DNA of 8,569 nucleotides from Saprospiraceae bacterium (GTDB taxonomy: Bacteria; Bacteroidota; Bacteroidia; Chitinophagales; Saprospiraceae), in the NCBI GenBank assembly GCA_013361075.1, contig JABWAJ010000221.1, positions 1 to 8,569 on the forward strand. The letters are read 5' to 3'. The first letter of the stretch is position 1. Each line of letters begins with the position of its first letter. Position numbers and translations under genes: made by a program. Of the stretch, positions 1 to 7,133 are shown in pieces. The notes under the pieces are model-generated. The model did no database searches, was not told where the DNA came from, and saw only the letters and a list, made by a program, of their open reading frames with translations.

Positions 1-151
1 GGAAACTGACTTATCGAAATTATGAAGACAGCAATGGTGTTAAGAGGTCAATACCGGAGATTGTCGTAAGTGCCTTTGCACTATTGAGCTGAACACACCA
101 CAAAGAAGGGGCGGTTGTATCCTTACATTAAGGAAGGTACCGTCCCTCACT

Positions 152-1516
152 TCATCCTGGCCGATGCTCCGGGGGCATGATCCAGAGAGCCGATTTAAAG
201 TGTGTCCATTCGACGCTGCCCAGATCCACATCGGGATCAATAAAGGATTGATAAGGGTTGTCATTCAGCCTGGTTTGAATATGGGCGTAAACAGCAACGC
301 GTTTTCCCTTTTGCTGGTACAACTGCCGGAGGTAACGGGCAAATTGCCAGATCATATCCGGATGAGCGTAAAGCTTACGGTTTTGCCGCTTGCTCAAATA
401 TCTGGAAGGACGTATGGTTTCCTCTTCACCGGTATCCAGGTTTTTAACTGTAAAATGGCCATAGCCCTGTTTGGACCTCAACATCATCCGCCACGAGTAG
501 CGGTGGCCTTCTTCGGTCCACGCGACATTTCCTTTGAAAAGATGTTGTCGGAGCGGGATTAGCAGGTGAACACTTACAACAAGTACGAGGAAGCCGGAAA
601 TGGATTTCCGGTACCCCGGTTCAAATTGCCAGTACTCCATATTGCGGTTCTCCGCAATCCATGAAAAGGACGATTCCTGTACCCTGGCCAGCAATTTTCG
701 AGCCCAGACAAAAGGAAAGTCGGGAGAAAAGAATAAAGCAGTCAGGCAAATGGACAGAGCTGGAAAAATGCCAATTTGAAAAACAAGCGTATTCAACAGG
801 TGAAACCCAATTGCAAGAATAAAAACAAAAAGGCGGGTCTTTCGGAAAAAAAGCCCAAAGGGTGCCATCAAATCAAAAAGCAGGCCTCCATAAGCCATAA
901 AATAAGCTGTACCTGGCCATGCCAGCGCCGGACCAATCAATGGGAAACTACTTTTTTGTTGCAGCCAGGCCTTCAGGGGTACTGCACGGAGCCAGTCTCC
1001 ATTAAGCTTGGCAAGGCCGCCATAAAAATAAACAACGGCCATCAAAAAAGGTAAAATCCAGATACACCAGGCGGGTGTTACAGCGGAGCGCAAATCAGGG
1101 TTTCGATGTGCATCAAATGACCAGCAGCGGTGTGCCGGCAATACGATCATCAGAAAACTGATCCAGCAAAATAAGTAGCCGTGATTGAGGTAGTGTGCTT
1201 TTTCCAGCAAAAAAAGCCAGGTAAACCCCACCGCAAAAAACAGGGCATTCAGTACATAGCGCCAGCCAATGATAATTCCAATGGCATTGAGCAACAAAAT
1301 AATAAAAAAGGCGGACATCCATGGCTCGGGAAGGGGCTGAACCCATTCAAAACCGATGTAGGAAAACCGAAAATTCTCAGGTTGATACGCACGCTCCTGC
1401 ACGTGATAATACAGCCAGGTTCCCAGTACATCAGCAAAGGCAAGTATTCCAAATGCAATGCGAAAAAAAACCAGTGAAGCAATGCTAAGAGGTTGAAACA
1501 GTTGGGTCATCATCAT
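152..1516 (-). CDS. HTTM / vitamin K-dependent gamma-carboxylase-like integral membrane protein
   Basis: The 454-residue product is a polytopic membrane protein of the HTTM / VKGC family. Hydrophobic segments lie near residues 10-33, 66-104, 112-128, 148-168, 200-224, 228-263 and 307-322, followed by a soluble C-terminal part (about 330-450). Family motifs are clear: EKAHYLNH (105-112), YFYGGLAKLNGDW (163-175), GFHLLN (237-242) and FQIGIFP (246-252). By eye, Lys170 in GLAKLNGDW aligns with Lys218 of human gamma-glutamyl carboxylase, the reported catalytic base, while the preceding human lysine is Ala here. The human enzyme carboxylates glutamate using reduced vitamin K; the substrate of bacterial homologues is not established, so this activity is inference. 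The first of three consecutive ATGs is taken because it overlaps the upstream haem-protein stop by one base (TAATG), implying translational coupling. I see no clear terminator after the stop. Confidence 0.9.
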   Translation of the reverse strand: MMMTQLFQPLSIASLVFFRIAFGILAFADVLGTWLYYHVQERAYQPENFRFSYIGFEWVQPLPEPWMSAFFIILLLNAIGIIIGWRYVLNALFFAVGFTWLFLLEKAHYLNHGYLFCWISFLMIVLPAHRCWSFDAHRNPDLRSAVTPAWCIWILPFLMAVVYFYGGLAKLNGDWLRAVPLKAWLQQKSSFPLIGPALAWPGTAYFMAYGGLLFDLMAPFGLFFRKTRLFVFILAIGFHLLNTLVFQIGIFPALSICLTALFFSPDFPFVWARKLLARVQESSFSWIAENRNMEYWQFEPGYRKSISGFLVLVVSVHLLIPLRQHLFKGNVAWTEEGHRYSWRMMLRSKQGYGHFTVKNLDTGEEETIRPSRYLSKRQNRKLYAHPDMIWQFARYLRQLYQQKGKRVAVYAHIQTRLNDNPYQSFIDPDVDLGSVEWTHFKSALWIMPPEHRPG

Positions 1517-1980
1517 TACCGGTGTTTCATCCCGATCAGCCCGGAATTAAACCAATTTTTCAACAGATCACGCTGGTAATCAGTCAATTTAGCTGCCCTA
1601 TGCCCCCAAGTGTAGGAAGGTAAGGGCATGTGTCCTTCTTCCACTTCTTCTGCACATTCATGCAGGAACTCTAATTGGTCACTGCCGGTATAAGTGCCCC
1701 AGATTGAAAAGTTCAGGTGCTCCCTGCCTTCTTCTATATGGTGTGCGATCCACCAGGAAACAGGAGCAACATTGGCGTACCAGGGGTATTCAGTTTGGTA
1801 AGAATGACAATCATAACAGGCTACTTTGAGTAAAGAAGCCACTTCACCGGGAGGGCTTGCCATTCGCATCAGGTCATTCGACAGGTCTTTGGCAGGCACA
1901 GTTTTATCAATCTGAAAAAGCTGCATCCCGGCAAACAGAACCAAAAAGCCAAGGCTAAATCTTTTAACCGTTATTCTCAT
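1516..1980 (-). CDS. Haem-binding domain protein (Haem_bd, c-type CxxCH), membrane anchored
   Basis: A 154-residue protein with an N-terminal hydrophobic segment (about residues 7-23) that is a signal anchor or uncleaved signal, so the rest should face the periplasm. The covalent haem site is Cys55-x-x-Cys58-His59 (CYDCHS), followed by the YPWYANVAPVSWW stretch (65-77) that marks the Haem_bd family of Bacteroidota. The C-terminal part has the family pattern MPLPSYTWGH (118-127); Met118 or His127 could supply the distal haem ligand (inference). The length is normal for the family. It lies 27 bases after the OmpA-family gene on the same strand and overlaps the HTTM gene start by one base, so the last two are surely co-transcribed. 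The electron partner is unknown; quinol-linked redox with the HTTM protein is a hypothesis. Confidence 0.9.
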   Translation of the reverse strand: MRITVKRFSLGFLVLFAGMQLFQIDKTVPAKDLSNDLMRMASPPGEVASLLKVACYDCHSYQTEYPWYANVAPVSWWIAHHIEEGREHLNFSIWGTYTGSDQLEFLHECAEEVEEGHMPLPSYTWGHRAAKLTDYQRDLLKNWFNSGLIGMKHR

Positions 1981-1993
1981 ATTTTTTTGGTTT

Positions 1994-2001
1994 CAAATAT
2001 A
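1994..2001 (-). promoter_or_regulatory. Candidate Bacteroidota -7 element for the haem/HTTM pair
   Basis: Reading leftward, the gap between the OmpA-family stop and the haem-protein ATG contains TATATTTG, an exact match to the Bacteroidota -7 consensus TAnnTTTG. The -33 position, inside the end of the upstream gene, reads TTT rather than TTG at a 19-base spacing. Transcription would begin only about 8 bases before the ATG, giving a very short leader. It could let the haem/HTTM pair be expressed apart from the upstream gene. AT-rich sequence makes a chance match possible. Confidence 0.4.
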
Positions 2002-2007
2002 GCGGCT

Positions 2008-3999
2008 TTACTCCCACGAAAAAATTTTCACCTCTACCCTTCTGTTTTTTGATTTATCGTCCGAATTCTGCACCTCTCCTTTCCCTTCCATATAAATCCG
2101 GTCAACAATAAACCCATTTGAAGTGAGGAGTAATGCAATATTTTTCGCCCGCTCTTCAGAAAGCCGAAGGTTGTACACATCTGCACCAATATCGTCTGCA
2201 AAGCCCACAATTTCTGCTTTTTGGATGGTTTTGCCCCGAAGAGGAGACAAAAACTTATCCATTTTCAACATTTCATCCGCTTCAATAGCCGATTTATTGA
2301 ATTCAAAATAAACAATATGCTGGTGTTCTTTAAGTACTTTTCCCTTGGAAGTTAATTCAGGGTCTTCTTTAACCACAGTAGTCGGGGGTGGAGGGGGTGC
2401 AGAAGTGGGTTGGAGCAGTACCTCAATGGTGTAAAAATTTCGGTTGTCCCACTCCGGGATCAGAAACTGTTTGTGATAAGTTTTGTAATACTTTTTTCCA
2501 ACCCGGATGTCCAGCGTTTCAAGAGCATCAACGCACAGAAAAAAGCGGCCATCTTTTGCTGTTGTAATGGGTGTTCTTCCGGCAATCTCCACTGTTGCCT
2601 GCATCGTTAAATCTAAAACTGAGTCTTTTACAAATCCTTCCACAAAAGTGATTGGATCACTATACAGCTGTTCGGAAAGTTTGAAAGCATAGATATCCAT
2701 GCCGCCTTTTCCTCCTGGCCTGTTAGAAGCAAAAAAACCGTTAATCCCGTCGGCAGACAGGAAAAATCCCAATTCCCGGAAAGGGGAATTAACCGGCGGG
2801 CCAATGTTAATCGGAGGGCTCCAGTTGCCGGAGCGCTCGTCTATCCAACTCATAAAAATGTCCTGTTCGCCCAACCCCAAGTGACCGGTTGAGGAAAAGT
2901 AGAGTGTTTTACCATCATTGGTGATGAAGGGGGCTTCTTCATCCATTTCGGTATTGATCTGAGGACCAAGGTTGATGGCTTCGCCCCATTTGCCGTCGGC
3001 TAATTTCAGGCAATACCACAGGTCAGTCCCGCCAAGCCCCCCCGGTCGGTTGCTGGCAAAAAACAATTTGGTGCCATCGCAACTGATGGCTGCCTGAGAT
3101 TCCCATCGTTCAGAATTCGTTTTCCCCTGAAGCGATTGCAGGTTCGACATCTCCACACCATCAACGGAAGCTTCCCAGATATCGCATGGTCCCTGGCCTC
3201 CTTCCCGGTTACAAGCCGTGAAATACATACGCCGGCCATCGCGAACGAAGGTGCACATGCCTTCATTGCGGGGCGTATTAAACCCGCCGACAGGCTTGCC
3301 CGTAATCCATTGGTTATTTTCTATGCGGCTGAAAAACAAGTTCTCGTCGCTGCGTTCATTTTTTCTGCGGGTAAAATAGATTAGGTTCTGGTCGTTGGTG
3401 ACAAAAGGAAAATATTCGTCAGCTGTTGTATTGATGGCACTGCCCAGGCTGTTGATGTCTGTCAGGTTGACGAATTTCAGGGAGTCCAGCGACACTTCGC
3501 AAGCCCGAATATTGGGCATTAGTTTTTTATCCAGATCAGGTTCCAAAGCCGCCTCGTTTTCTCCGTTCAAACCAAAAACTTCAAAAGCATCGGAGCGGAG
3601 GCGTTCGTATTCCCGAAAATAGCCGAGTGCTTTTCGGTAATTGCCCGTTTTGTAGTGCAATTCAGCGGTTTGGTAGTAAAGTACCCGCGAAAAAGCAGGA
3701 TTGACCCGCAAAATGTCTTCGTAATACCGGATGGCTTTGTCGTATTCGTTCAACTGTTCATGACAAAGTCCGGCAGCCCGGCGGGCTATGGCCAATTCAG
3801 GTTGCAAAGCGATGGCTTCCTCAAAAAACTGTAGTGCACGCTTGTATTTTTTTTCCAGCAGTGCAAGCTCGCCCTCCCGGTAGGCTTTTACGGCATCGCC
3901 TGATTGCTGCGCCCGGGCACCTTTGGGAAACATGAAAAGAAGAAAATAAAAACAAAACAGGGAAACCCTGATAAGGGATGAAGTTGGAAATCGGTTCAT
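2008..3999 (-). CDS. PorE-like OmpA-family protein: TPR, PD40 propeller, regulatory-like domain, OmpA C-terminus
   Basis: A 663-residue exported envelope protein. A signal peptide (1-30, ending ARA before QQ) has no lipobox cysteine. TPR repeats follow (about 33-136), then five PD40 propeller repeats (about 195-440; SNRPGG-type motifs at 316-321 and 425-430), a carboxypeptidase-regulatory-like beta domain (about 450-530), a proline-rich linker (535-539) and an OmpA C-terminal domain (about 560-661). Asp602 and Arg617, spaced 15 apart, match the diaminopimelate-binding pair of OmpA domains, so it should bind peptidoglycan. This order is that of PorE (PG1058) of the type IX secretion system, but the phylum has many such paralogues, so the specific role is unproven. 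I chose the ATG at 3999 because it gives a clean signal peptide; an in-frame ATG at 4044 would add 15 unlikely residues. It may lead an operon with the haem and HTTM genes. Confidence 0.93.
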   Translation of the reverse strand: MNRFPTSSLIRVSLFCFYFLLFMFPKGARAQQSGDAVKAYREGELALLEKKYKRALQFFEEAIALQPELAIARRAAGLCHEQLNEYDKAIRYYEDILRVNPAFSRVLYYQTAELHYKTGNYRKALGYFREYERLRSDAFEVFGLNGENEAALEPDLDKKLMPNIRACEVSLDSLKFVNLTDINSLGSAINTTADEYFPFVTNDQNLIYFTRRKNERSDENLFFSRIENNQWITGKPVGGFNTPRNEGMCTFVRDGRRMYFTACNREGGQGPCDIWEASVDGVEMSNLQSLQGKTNSERWESQAAISCDGTKLFFASNRPGGLGGTDLWYCLKLADGKWGEAINLGPQINTEMDEEAPFITNDGKTLYFSSTGHLGLGEQDIFMSWIDERSGNWSPPINIGPPVNSPFRELGFFLSADGINGFFASNRPGGKGGMDIYAFKLSEQLYSDPITFVEGFVKDSVLDLTMQATVEIAGRTPITTAKDGRFFLCVDALETLDIRVGKKYYKTYHKQFLIPEWDNRNFYTIEVLLQPTSAPPPPPTTVVKEDPELTSKGKVLKEHQHIVYFEFNKSAIEADEMLKMDKFLSPLRGKTIQKAEIVGFADDIGADVYNLRLSEERAKNIALLLTSNGFIVDRIYMEGKGEVQNSDDKSKNRRVEVKIFSWE

Positions 4000-4177
4000 G
4001 GTATTTGGTTGTAGATAGTAGTTGCAAGATATAAAATTATCCATTACAGCCTATATTATGTTACCGCCAAAAATGAGGATCATTTCAGGAACGGCCAATT
4101 TGAATCGGTTAAAGGGCTTTTTCTCAAATCAGAGATCCGAAACAGGAAAACAAAAAGATTACCCTTACCTTTCGTAT

Positions 4178-4185
4178 CAAAATTA
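4178..4185 (-). promoter_or_regulatory. Candidate -7 element upstream of the OmpA-family gene
   Basis: Reading leftward, TAATTTTG is an exact TAnnTTTG match about 180 bases before the chosen ATG, in the divergent intergenic region 4000-4333. No TTG lies at the usual 19-21 base spacing (a TTG is 13 bases away, a TGG 23), so the call rests on one element. The rest of this region shows no convincing promoter for the rightward radical SAM gene. Confidence 0.3.
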
Positions 4186-4333
4186 CCAGGTGCCTATGCA
4201 AACCTTTACCAGTACCCTTTCCAGGGAGCATTTTCCGGTTTGGGAAAAAGTAAAAGGCAACTGTATTGGGTTATCAATGTTGAAATTCATACAAGGCGAT
4301 TGTGTTGCTTCGCATTCCTGAACCAGGCTGATC

Positions 4334-5359
4334 ATGAAAAAACTGTACCGGCAAGACACCCTTAACCTGCTGCGCAAGCTTCGGCTCCGGCGTGTCTGGA
4401 ATATGACCTTGGTTTGGGTATCCTACCAGCTCACCCGCCTGACCAAACGGCCGATTCAGTGGGGTTTGCCTTTCACCTTATCGGTAGAACCCACCACGGC
4501 ATGCAACCTCCGTTGCCCGGAATGTCCCAGCGGCCTGCGCAATTTTACACGCCCGACCGGCAATCTGAAAGCTGATTTTTTTAAAAAAGTAATAGACGAA
4601 ACTCATCGGGATTTGATGTTTCTGATTTTTTATTTCCAGGGCGAGCCTTACATCAATCCTGATTTTCTGGATATGGCAGCGTATGCTTCCCGCAAAGGCA
4701 TTTATACCATTACTTCCACAAACGGCCATTTTCTAAACGATACAAATGCCCGCCGTACGGTAGAATCCGGCCTGAACCGGTTGATCATTTCAGTAGATGG
4801 TACAACACAGGAGGTGTATGAAAATTACCGGAAAGGGGGTAATCTGGAAACGGTGCTGCAAGGTGCGCGCAATGTGGTCAAATGGAAAAAGGCTTTAAAG
4901 TCGACCACCCCACACCTGATTTTTCAGTTCCTTGTGGTGCGTCCCAATGAACACCAGATTGCAGAAGTGCAGCAACTTGCCGCTGAAATTGGCATTGATG
5001 AGGTCAAATTTAAAACGGCACAGGTTTACGATTATGAACATGGAAATGACCTTATCCCCACCATCGGACGATATGCCCGATACCGGAAAAATGAAGATGG
5101 CACTTATTCTGTCAAAAACCAATTGCTCAACCACTGCTGGAAACTTTGGCATTCCTGTGTTATTACCTGGGATGGCACCGTTGTACCCTGTTGTTTTGAC
5201 AAAGACGCCAGCCACCCGATGGGATCCCTGCGCGAAGCATCCCTGGATGGCATCTGGCGCAACGCAGCGTATACTCAATTTCGCAGGCAACTTCTGAAGG
5301 GGCGCAATCAGATCGACATTTGCACCAATTGTACAGAGGGGTGCAAAGTGTGGATTTGA
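4334..5359 (+). CDS. Radical SAM / SPASM domain protein
   Basis: A 341-residue cytosolic iron-sulfur enzyme. Cys57-x3-Cys61-x2-Cys64 (CNLRCPEC) is the radical SAM cluster motif, preceded by VEPTTA. Supporting family elements are QGEP (102-105, in place of GGEP), STNG (128-131) and ISVDG (152-156). The C-terminal SPASM region has Cys268, Cys275, the pair Cys286-Cys287, and Cys330, Cys333 and Cys337, enough to bind an auxiliary 4Fe-4S cluster. The enzyme should cleave S-adenosylmethionine to start a radical modification of a peptide or other substrate, which I cannot identify. A basic N-terminus (about 1-45) precedes the core. The length is typical. It stands alone on its strand: the upstream neighbour is divergent and the next gene is 564 bases away. 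The ATG start has little Shine-Dalgarno, as usual in this phylum. Confidence 0.93.
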   Translation: MKKLYRQDTLNLLRKLRLRRVWNMTLVWVSYQLTRLTKRPIQWGLPFTLSVEPTTACNLRCPECPSGLRNFTRPTGNLKADFFKKVIDETHRDLMFLIFYFQGEPYINPDFLDMAAYASRKGIYTITSTNGHFLNDTNARRTVESGLNRLIISVDGTTQEVYENYRKGGNLETVLQGARNVVKWKKALKSTTPHLIFQFLVVRPNEHQIAEVQQLAAEIGIDEVKFKTAQVYDYEHGNDLIPTIGRYARYRKNEDGTYSVKNQLLNHCWKLWHSCVITWDGTVVPCCFDKDASHPMGSLREASLDGIWRNAAYTQFRRQLLKGRNQIDICTNCTEGCKVWI

Positions 5360-5384
5360 CACAAAGTAAAGCAAATAAAAGACA

Positions 5385-5402
5385 GTAAATTGCCGAATTT
5401 AC
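5385..5402. repeat. Perfect inverted repeat after the radical SAM gene
   Basis: GTAAATT and AATTTAC are perfect 7-base arms around a GCCG loop, 25 bases past the radical SAM stop. It could fold as a short hairpin or be a binding site. The stem is AT-rich and no T-run follows on either strand, so it is not a convincing terminator. Confidence 0.45.
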
Positions 5403-5488
5403 AAAATCTTTGGTGCTCAACATGAATCTCACCACTCTTCGCAACAATAATTTGCCCACCTATAACAACAATCCTTCGTTTTGTTGTC

Positions 5489-5512
5489 CAGGGTCCCCTG
5501 CTTTGTTTTTTT
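5489..5512 (+). terminator. Weak intrinsic terminator candidate
   Basis: A short CAGG-GTCC-CCTG hairpin is followed five bases later by a run of seven T. It lies about 130 bases past the radical SAM stop and before the next promoter, where a terminator is expected. The stem is only 4 bp (5 bp with a strained two-base loop), so termination would be weak. Confidence 0.35.
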
Positions 5513-5541
5513 GAAAATTTTCAGGTTTTTTTGTAAAAAAA
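5512..5541. repeat. Two adjacent AT-rich inverted repeats
   Basis: TGAAAATTTTCA (5512-5523) is a perfect 12-base palindrome. Two bases later comes a run of seven T, then GT, then seven A (5526-5541), a second inverted repeat. Both lie just upstream of the promoter candidate at 5553-5583. They might act as a regulator site, bent UP-like DNA, or part of the preceding terminator; A/T runs also arise by chance. Confidence 0.4.
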
Positions 5542-5552
5542 TCGCTTTTAGG

Positions 5553-5583
5553 TTGCGTCCTACAAAAAGAATCCTCATCTTTG
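5553..5583 (+). promoter_or_regulatory. Candidate Bacteroidota promoter for the TPR gene leader
   Basis: TTG at 5553-5555 and CATCTTTG at 5576-5583 are separated by 20 bases. This fits the Bacteroidota pattern TTG - about 19-21 bases - TAnnTTTG with one mismatch. It is the best two-part promoter match I found in the window. Transcription would start near 5590 and give an unusually long untranslated leader of about 330 bases before the ATG at 5924. Confidence 0.5.
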
Positions 5584-5638
5584 TTATCCGGTCGCTAACC
5601 GAAAATGTACCAATTACTTAAATTAATTTTCTGAGCCA

Positions 5639-5717
5639 CTCCCGTCAGGGAGCCTGCTAATGTGCGGCAACTGAAAGCACTGGGAAAGAGAAGGCTAATT
5701 ACGCCATATCGCCGCAC
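5639..5717 (+). ncRNA. Possible structured leader RNA element, family unknown
   Basis: Within the leader, CTCCC-GTCA-GGGAG (5639-5652) forms a perfect 5-bp hairpin. Ten bases later GTGCGGC (5662-5668) pairs perfectly with GCCGCAC (5711-5717), closing a 42-base purine-rich internal region that contains a possible GGC/GCC mini-stem (5693-5695 with 5703-5705). An alternative pairing CAGG-GAG-CCTG (5646-5656) would compete with the first hairpin. The GC-rich folded block sits in otherwise AT-rich noncoding DNA downstream of the promoter candidate. It may be a regulatory leader or a separate small RNA. I do not match it to a named riboswitch, and chance folding is possible. Confidence 0.3.
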
Positions 5718-5923
5718 CAGAATAAAAAACATCGCGACCTTTATTTGCCTCAATTTTACATGAAACCGCAAGGTACGCCATTGGTCGATCAGCGCCAGGC
5801 AAAAAATCCGCGGCTTTCACGCAGTAAACAAAAAACAAGCCTGCGACGGGTATGTGCCTGTTGTTTGTGCTTTGGCAAGCTTTATCGGCTATATACATAC
5901 ATGTTTTTCAAATCAGGCGGGAT

Positions 5924-6943
5924 ATGATACACAAGACCATTATTTCAGGGTGTCTGGAGTTTGGCAATGCCAGAAACTTCGAATATGTGACCAAAACTTA
6001 TGCTCAGCGTGCGGAAACCCATTATCGGATGGACGTGCTGTTCAAGTGTGAGGAAATTTTCGTTGAAGAAACGGCTACCCTTAATATCCCCCGCTACATC
6101 GGGCAATCCACATACAAAAGTTGGGACAACACCATCAAACTGCTGGAATACATTGCCCAGTTTGCCGTTGCAGGTGATCTTTCTGCCTGGATGACCGACA
6201 ATGGTCAGGTGATCAAGCAGGCTACCATCGAACCTAAAAGCGAAAAGGTAGCCGTGCAATCTTACCTCGCCGGAAGAGAACTGGTGAAAGAAAAAGGCCG
6301 TGAAAATGAAGCCATTGCTGCCCTGAGCACTGCTATTGAAAAATACGAACGCCACGCATTGGCTTACGAACGACGTGGCTACCTCAACTACAAACTCAAA
6401 AACTACCCGGAAGCTCTGGAAGATTACACCAAGTGCATTGCCATCAATGCTTCCCGCCCTGAGCCATTCATCGGCCGTGCTGCGGTTTGCATCATGCAAA
6501 ATAAAGACGGTGACGCACTGGTTGAGCTGGAAAGAGCCATCAAACAATCCATTCCTCTGCAACCTGTTCATTGGAATGCACGTCGCCTGAAAGCAGAATG
6601 CCACCTGCGCCGGGAAGAATACAAAGAAGCTGCGACTGAATTGAAGTTTTTTACCCAGCGAGCTTTTTCTGCCGACAACCCAAATTATGAAAAATTGCGC
6701 AAAGCCTGGTATAACTACGGAAGAGCGCTTCTGGCCCTTGGCGAATCGGTTGAAGCGCACCGCGCCTTCAGTCAGGCTATGGAAGCAGAACGTTTTGACG
6801 GCGATGTTGCCGATGCCGAACTGCTGCTCCAGCGCGGCCTGGCCCTGCGCCAAAGTGGCCAAAGCGGCTACCTGCGCGACTGGAAAGCTGCTGCCGACCA
6901 GGGACTGACCCGCGCTGCAGAGTTGCTGGAAGAAGTGCAATAG
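5924..6943 (+). CDS. Cytoplasmic tetratricopeptide repeat protein
   Basis: A 339-residue protein without signal peptide or membrane segment, so probably cytosolic. The first 100 or so residues are not a repeat I recognise. From about residue 109 TPR helices appear: 109-144, 145-178 (ALAYERRGYLNYKLKNYPEA), about 179-245, and 261-294 (AWYNYGRALLALGESVEA). The tail WKAAADQGLTRAAELLEE (320-337) resembles a Sel1-like half repeat. TPRs are protein-binding scaffolds; the partner is unknown. I chose the ATG at 5924 over an in-frame ATG at 5852, because the 24 extra residues lie in noncoding-looking leader and add a hydrophobic stretch out of keeping with the rest. A long leader precedes it and a strong terminator follows 91 bases downstream, so it is probably monocistronic. 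The start overlaps (ATGA) the stop of a doubtful 55-60 codon ORF. Confidence 0.88.
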   Translation: MIHKTIISGCLEFGNARNFEYVTKTYAQRAETHYRMDVLFKCEEIFVEETATLNIPRYIGQSTYKSWDNTIKLLEYIAQFAVAGDLSAWMTDNGQVIKQATIEPKSEKVAVQSYLAGRELVKEKGRENEAIAALSTAIEKYERHALAYERRGYLNYKLKNYPEALEDYTKCIAINASRPEPFIGRAAVCIMQNKDGDALVELERAIKQSIPLQPVHWNARRLKAECHLRREEYKEAATELKFFTQRAFSADNPNYEKLRKAWYNYGRALLALGESVEAHRAFSQAMEAERFDGDVADAELLLQRGLALRQSGQSGYLRDWKAAADQGLTRAAELLEEVQ

Positions 6944-7034
6944 GTAAAAGAAAAGGAGCCTTAAGGGAATGCGGGCAATTTGTTTTGATTGCTATATCGT
7001 TTTTCCGGGGACTAACAGGATATTGAATCTGCTC

Positions 7035-7077
7035 AAAAACCGCCTGTCTCTTCTTGCGAAGAAACAGGCGGTTTTTT
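7035..7077 (+). terminator. Strong rho-independent terminator
   Basis: CCGCCTGT (7040-7047) pairs with ACAGGCGG (7064-7071). Inside, after one C-A mismatch, TCTTC (7049-7053) pairs with GAAGA (7058-7062) around a TTGC loop. Six T follow (7072-7077), and five A precede the stem, so it could also work leftward. It ends the TPR gene transcript and insulates the next gene. Confidence 0.93.
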
Positions 7078-7133
7078 ATGCCACCCAGCAACCACAAATG
7101 GAAACGTTCATGCCCTTTATTTCAACAAATCCA

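Noticed and set aside
120..134. Hairpin TCCTTA-CAT-TAAGGA shortly after the HTTM stop, as a leftward terminator.
   Set aside because: The stem is 6 bp and AT-rich with a three-base loop, and no T-run follows on the minus strand.
164..562. A 132-codon plus-strand frame opposite the HTTM gene.
   Set aside because: It is a shadow of the HTTM C-terminal domain, whose motifs are all in the minus-strand frame.
4199..4211. A 13-base exact match, CAAACCTTTACCA, also at 7258-7270.
   Set aside because: It is a single short match with unrelated flanks; the second copy is simply coding sequence after the signal peptide.
5664..5695. Cobalamin-riboswitch-like phrases: GCGGCAACTG, then GCACTGGGAAAG and GAAGGC, with GTCAGG nearby.
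   Set aside because: The segment resembling the B12 box lies before rather than after the core, the AGGGAA / GGTGAAA-type core is absent, and the downstream gene has no link to cobalamin.
5745..5927. A 60-codon frame (TTG start, or 55 codons from the ATG at 5760) whose stop overlaps the TPR gene start as ATGA.
   Set aside because: The ATGA overlap suggests coupling, but the peptide is basic and cysteine-rich with no recognisable features, lies in structured leader, and needs a poor start. Kept only as a remote leader-peptide possibility.
5945..6940. A 331-codon open frame antisense to the cytoplasmic TPR gene.
   Set aside because: It mirrors the whole TPR gene, has no recognisable domain, and its composition looks like a codon-bias shadow; the sense frame has clear TPR repeats.
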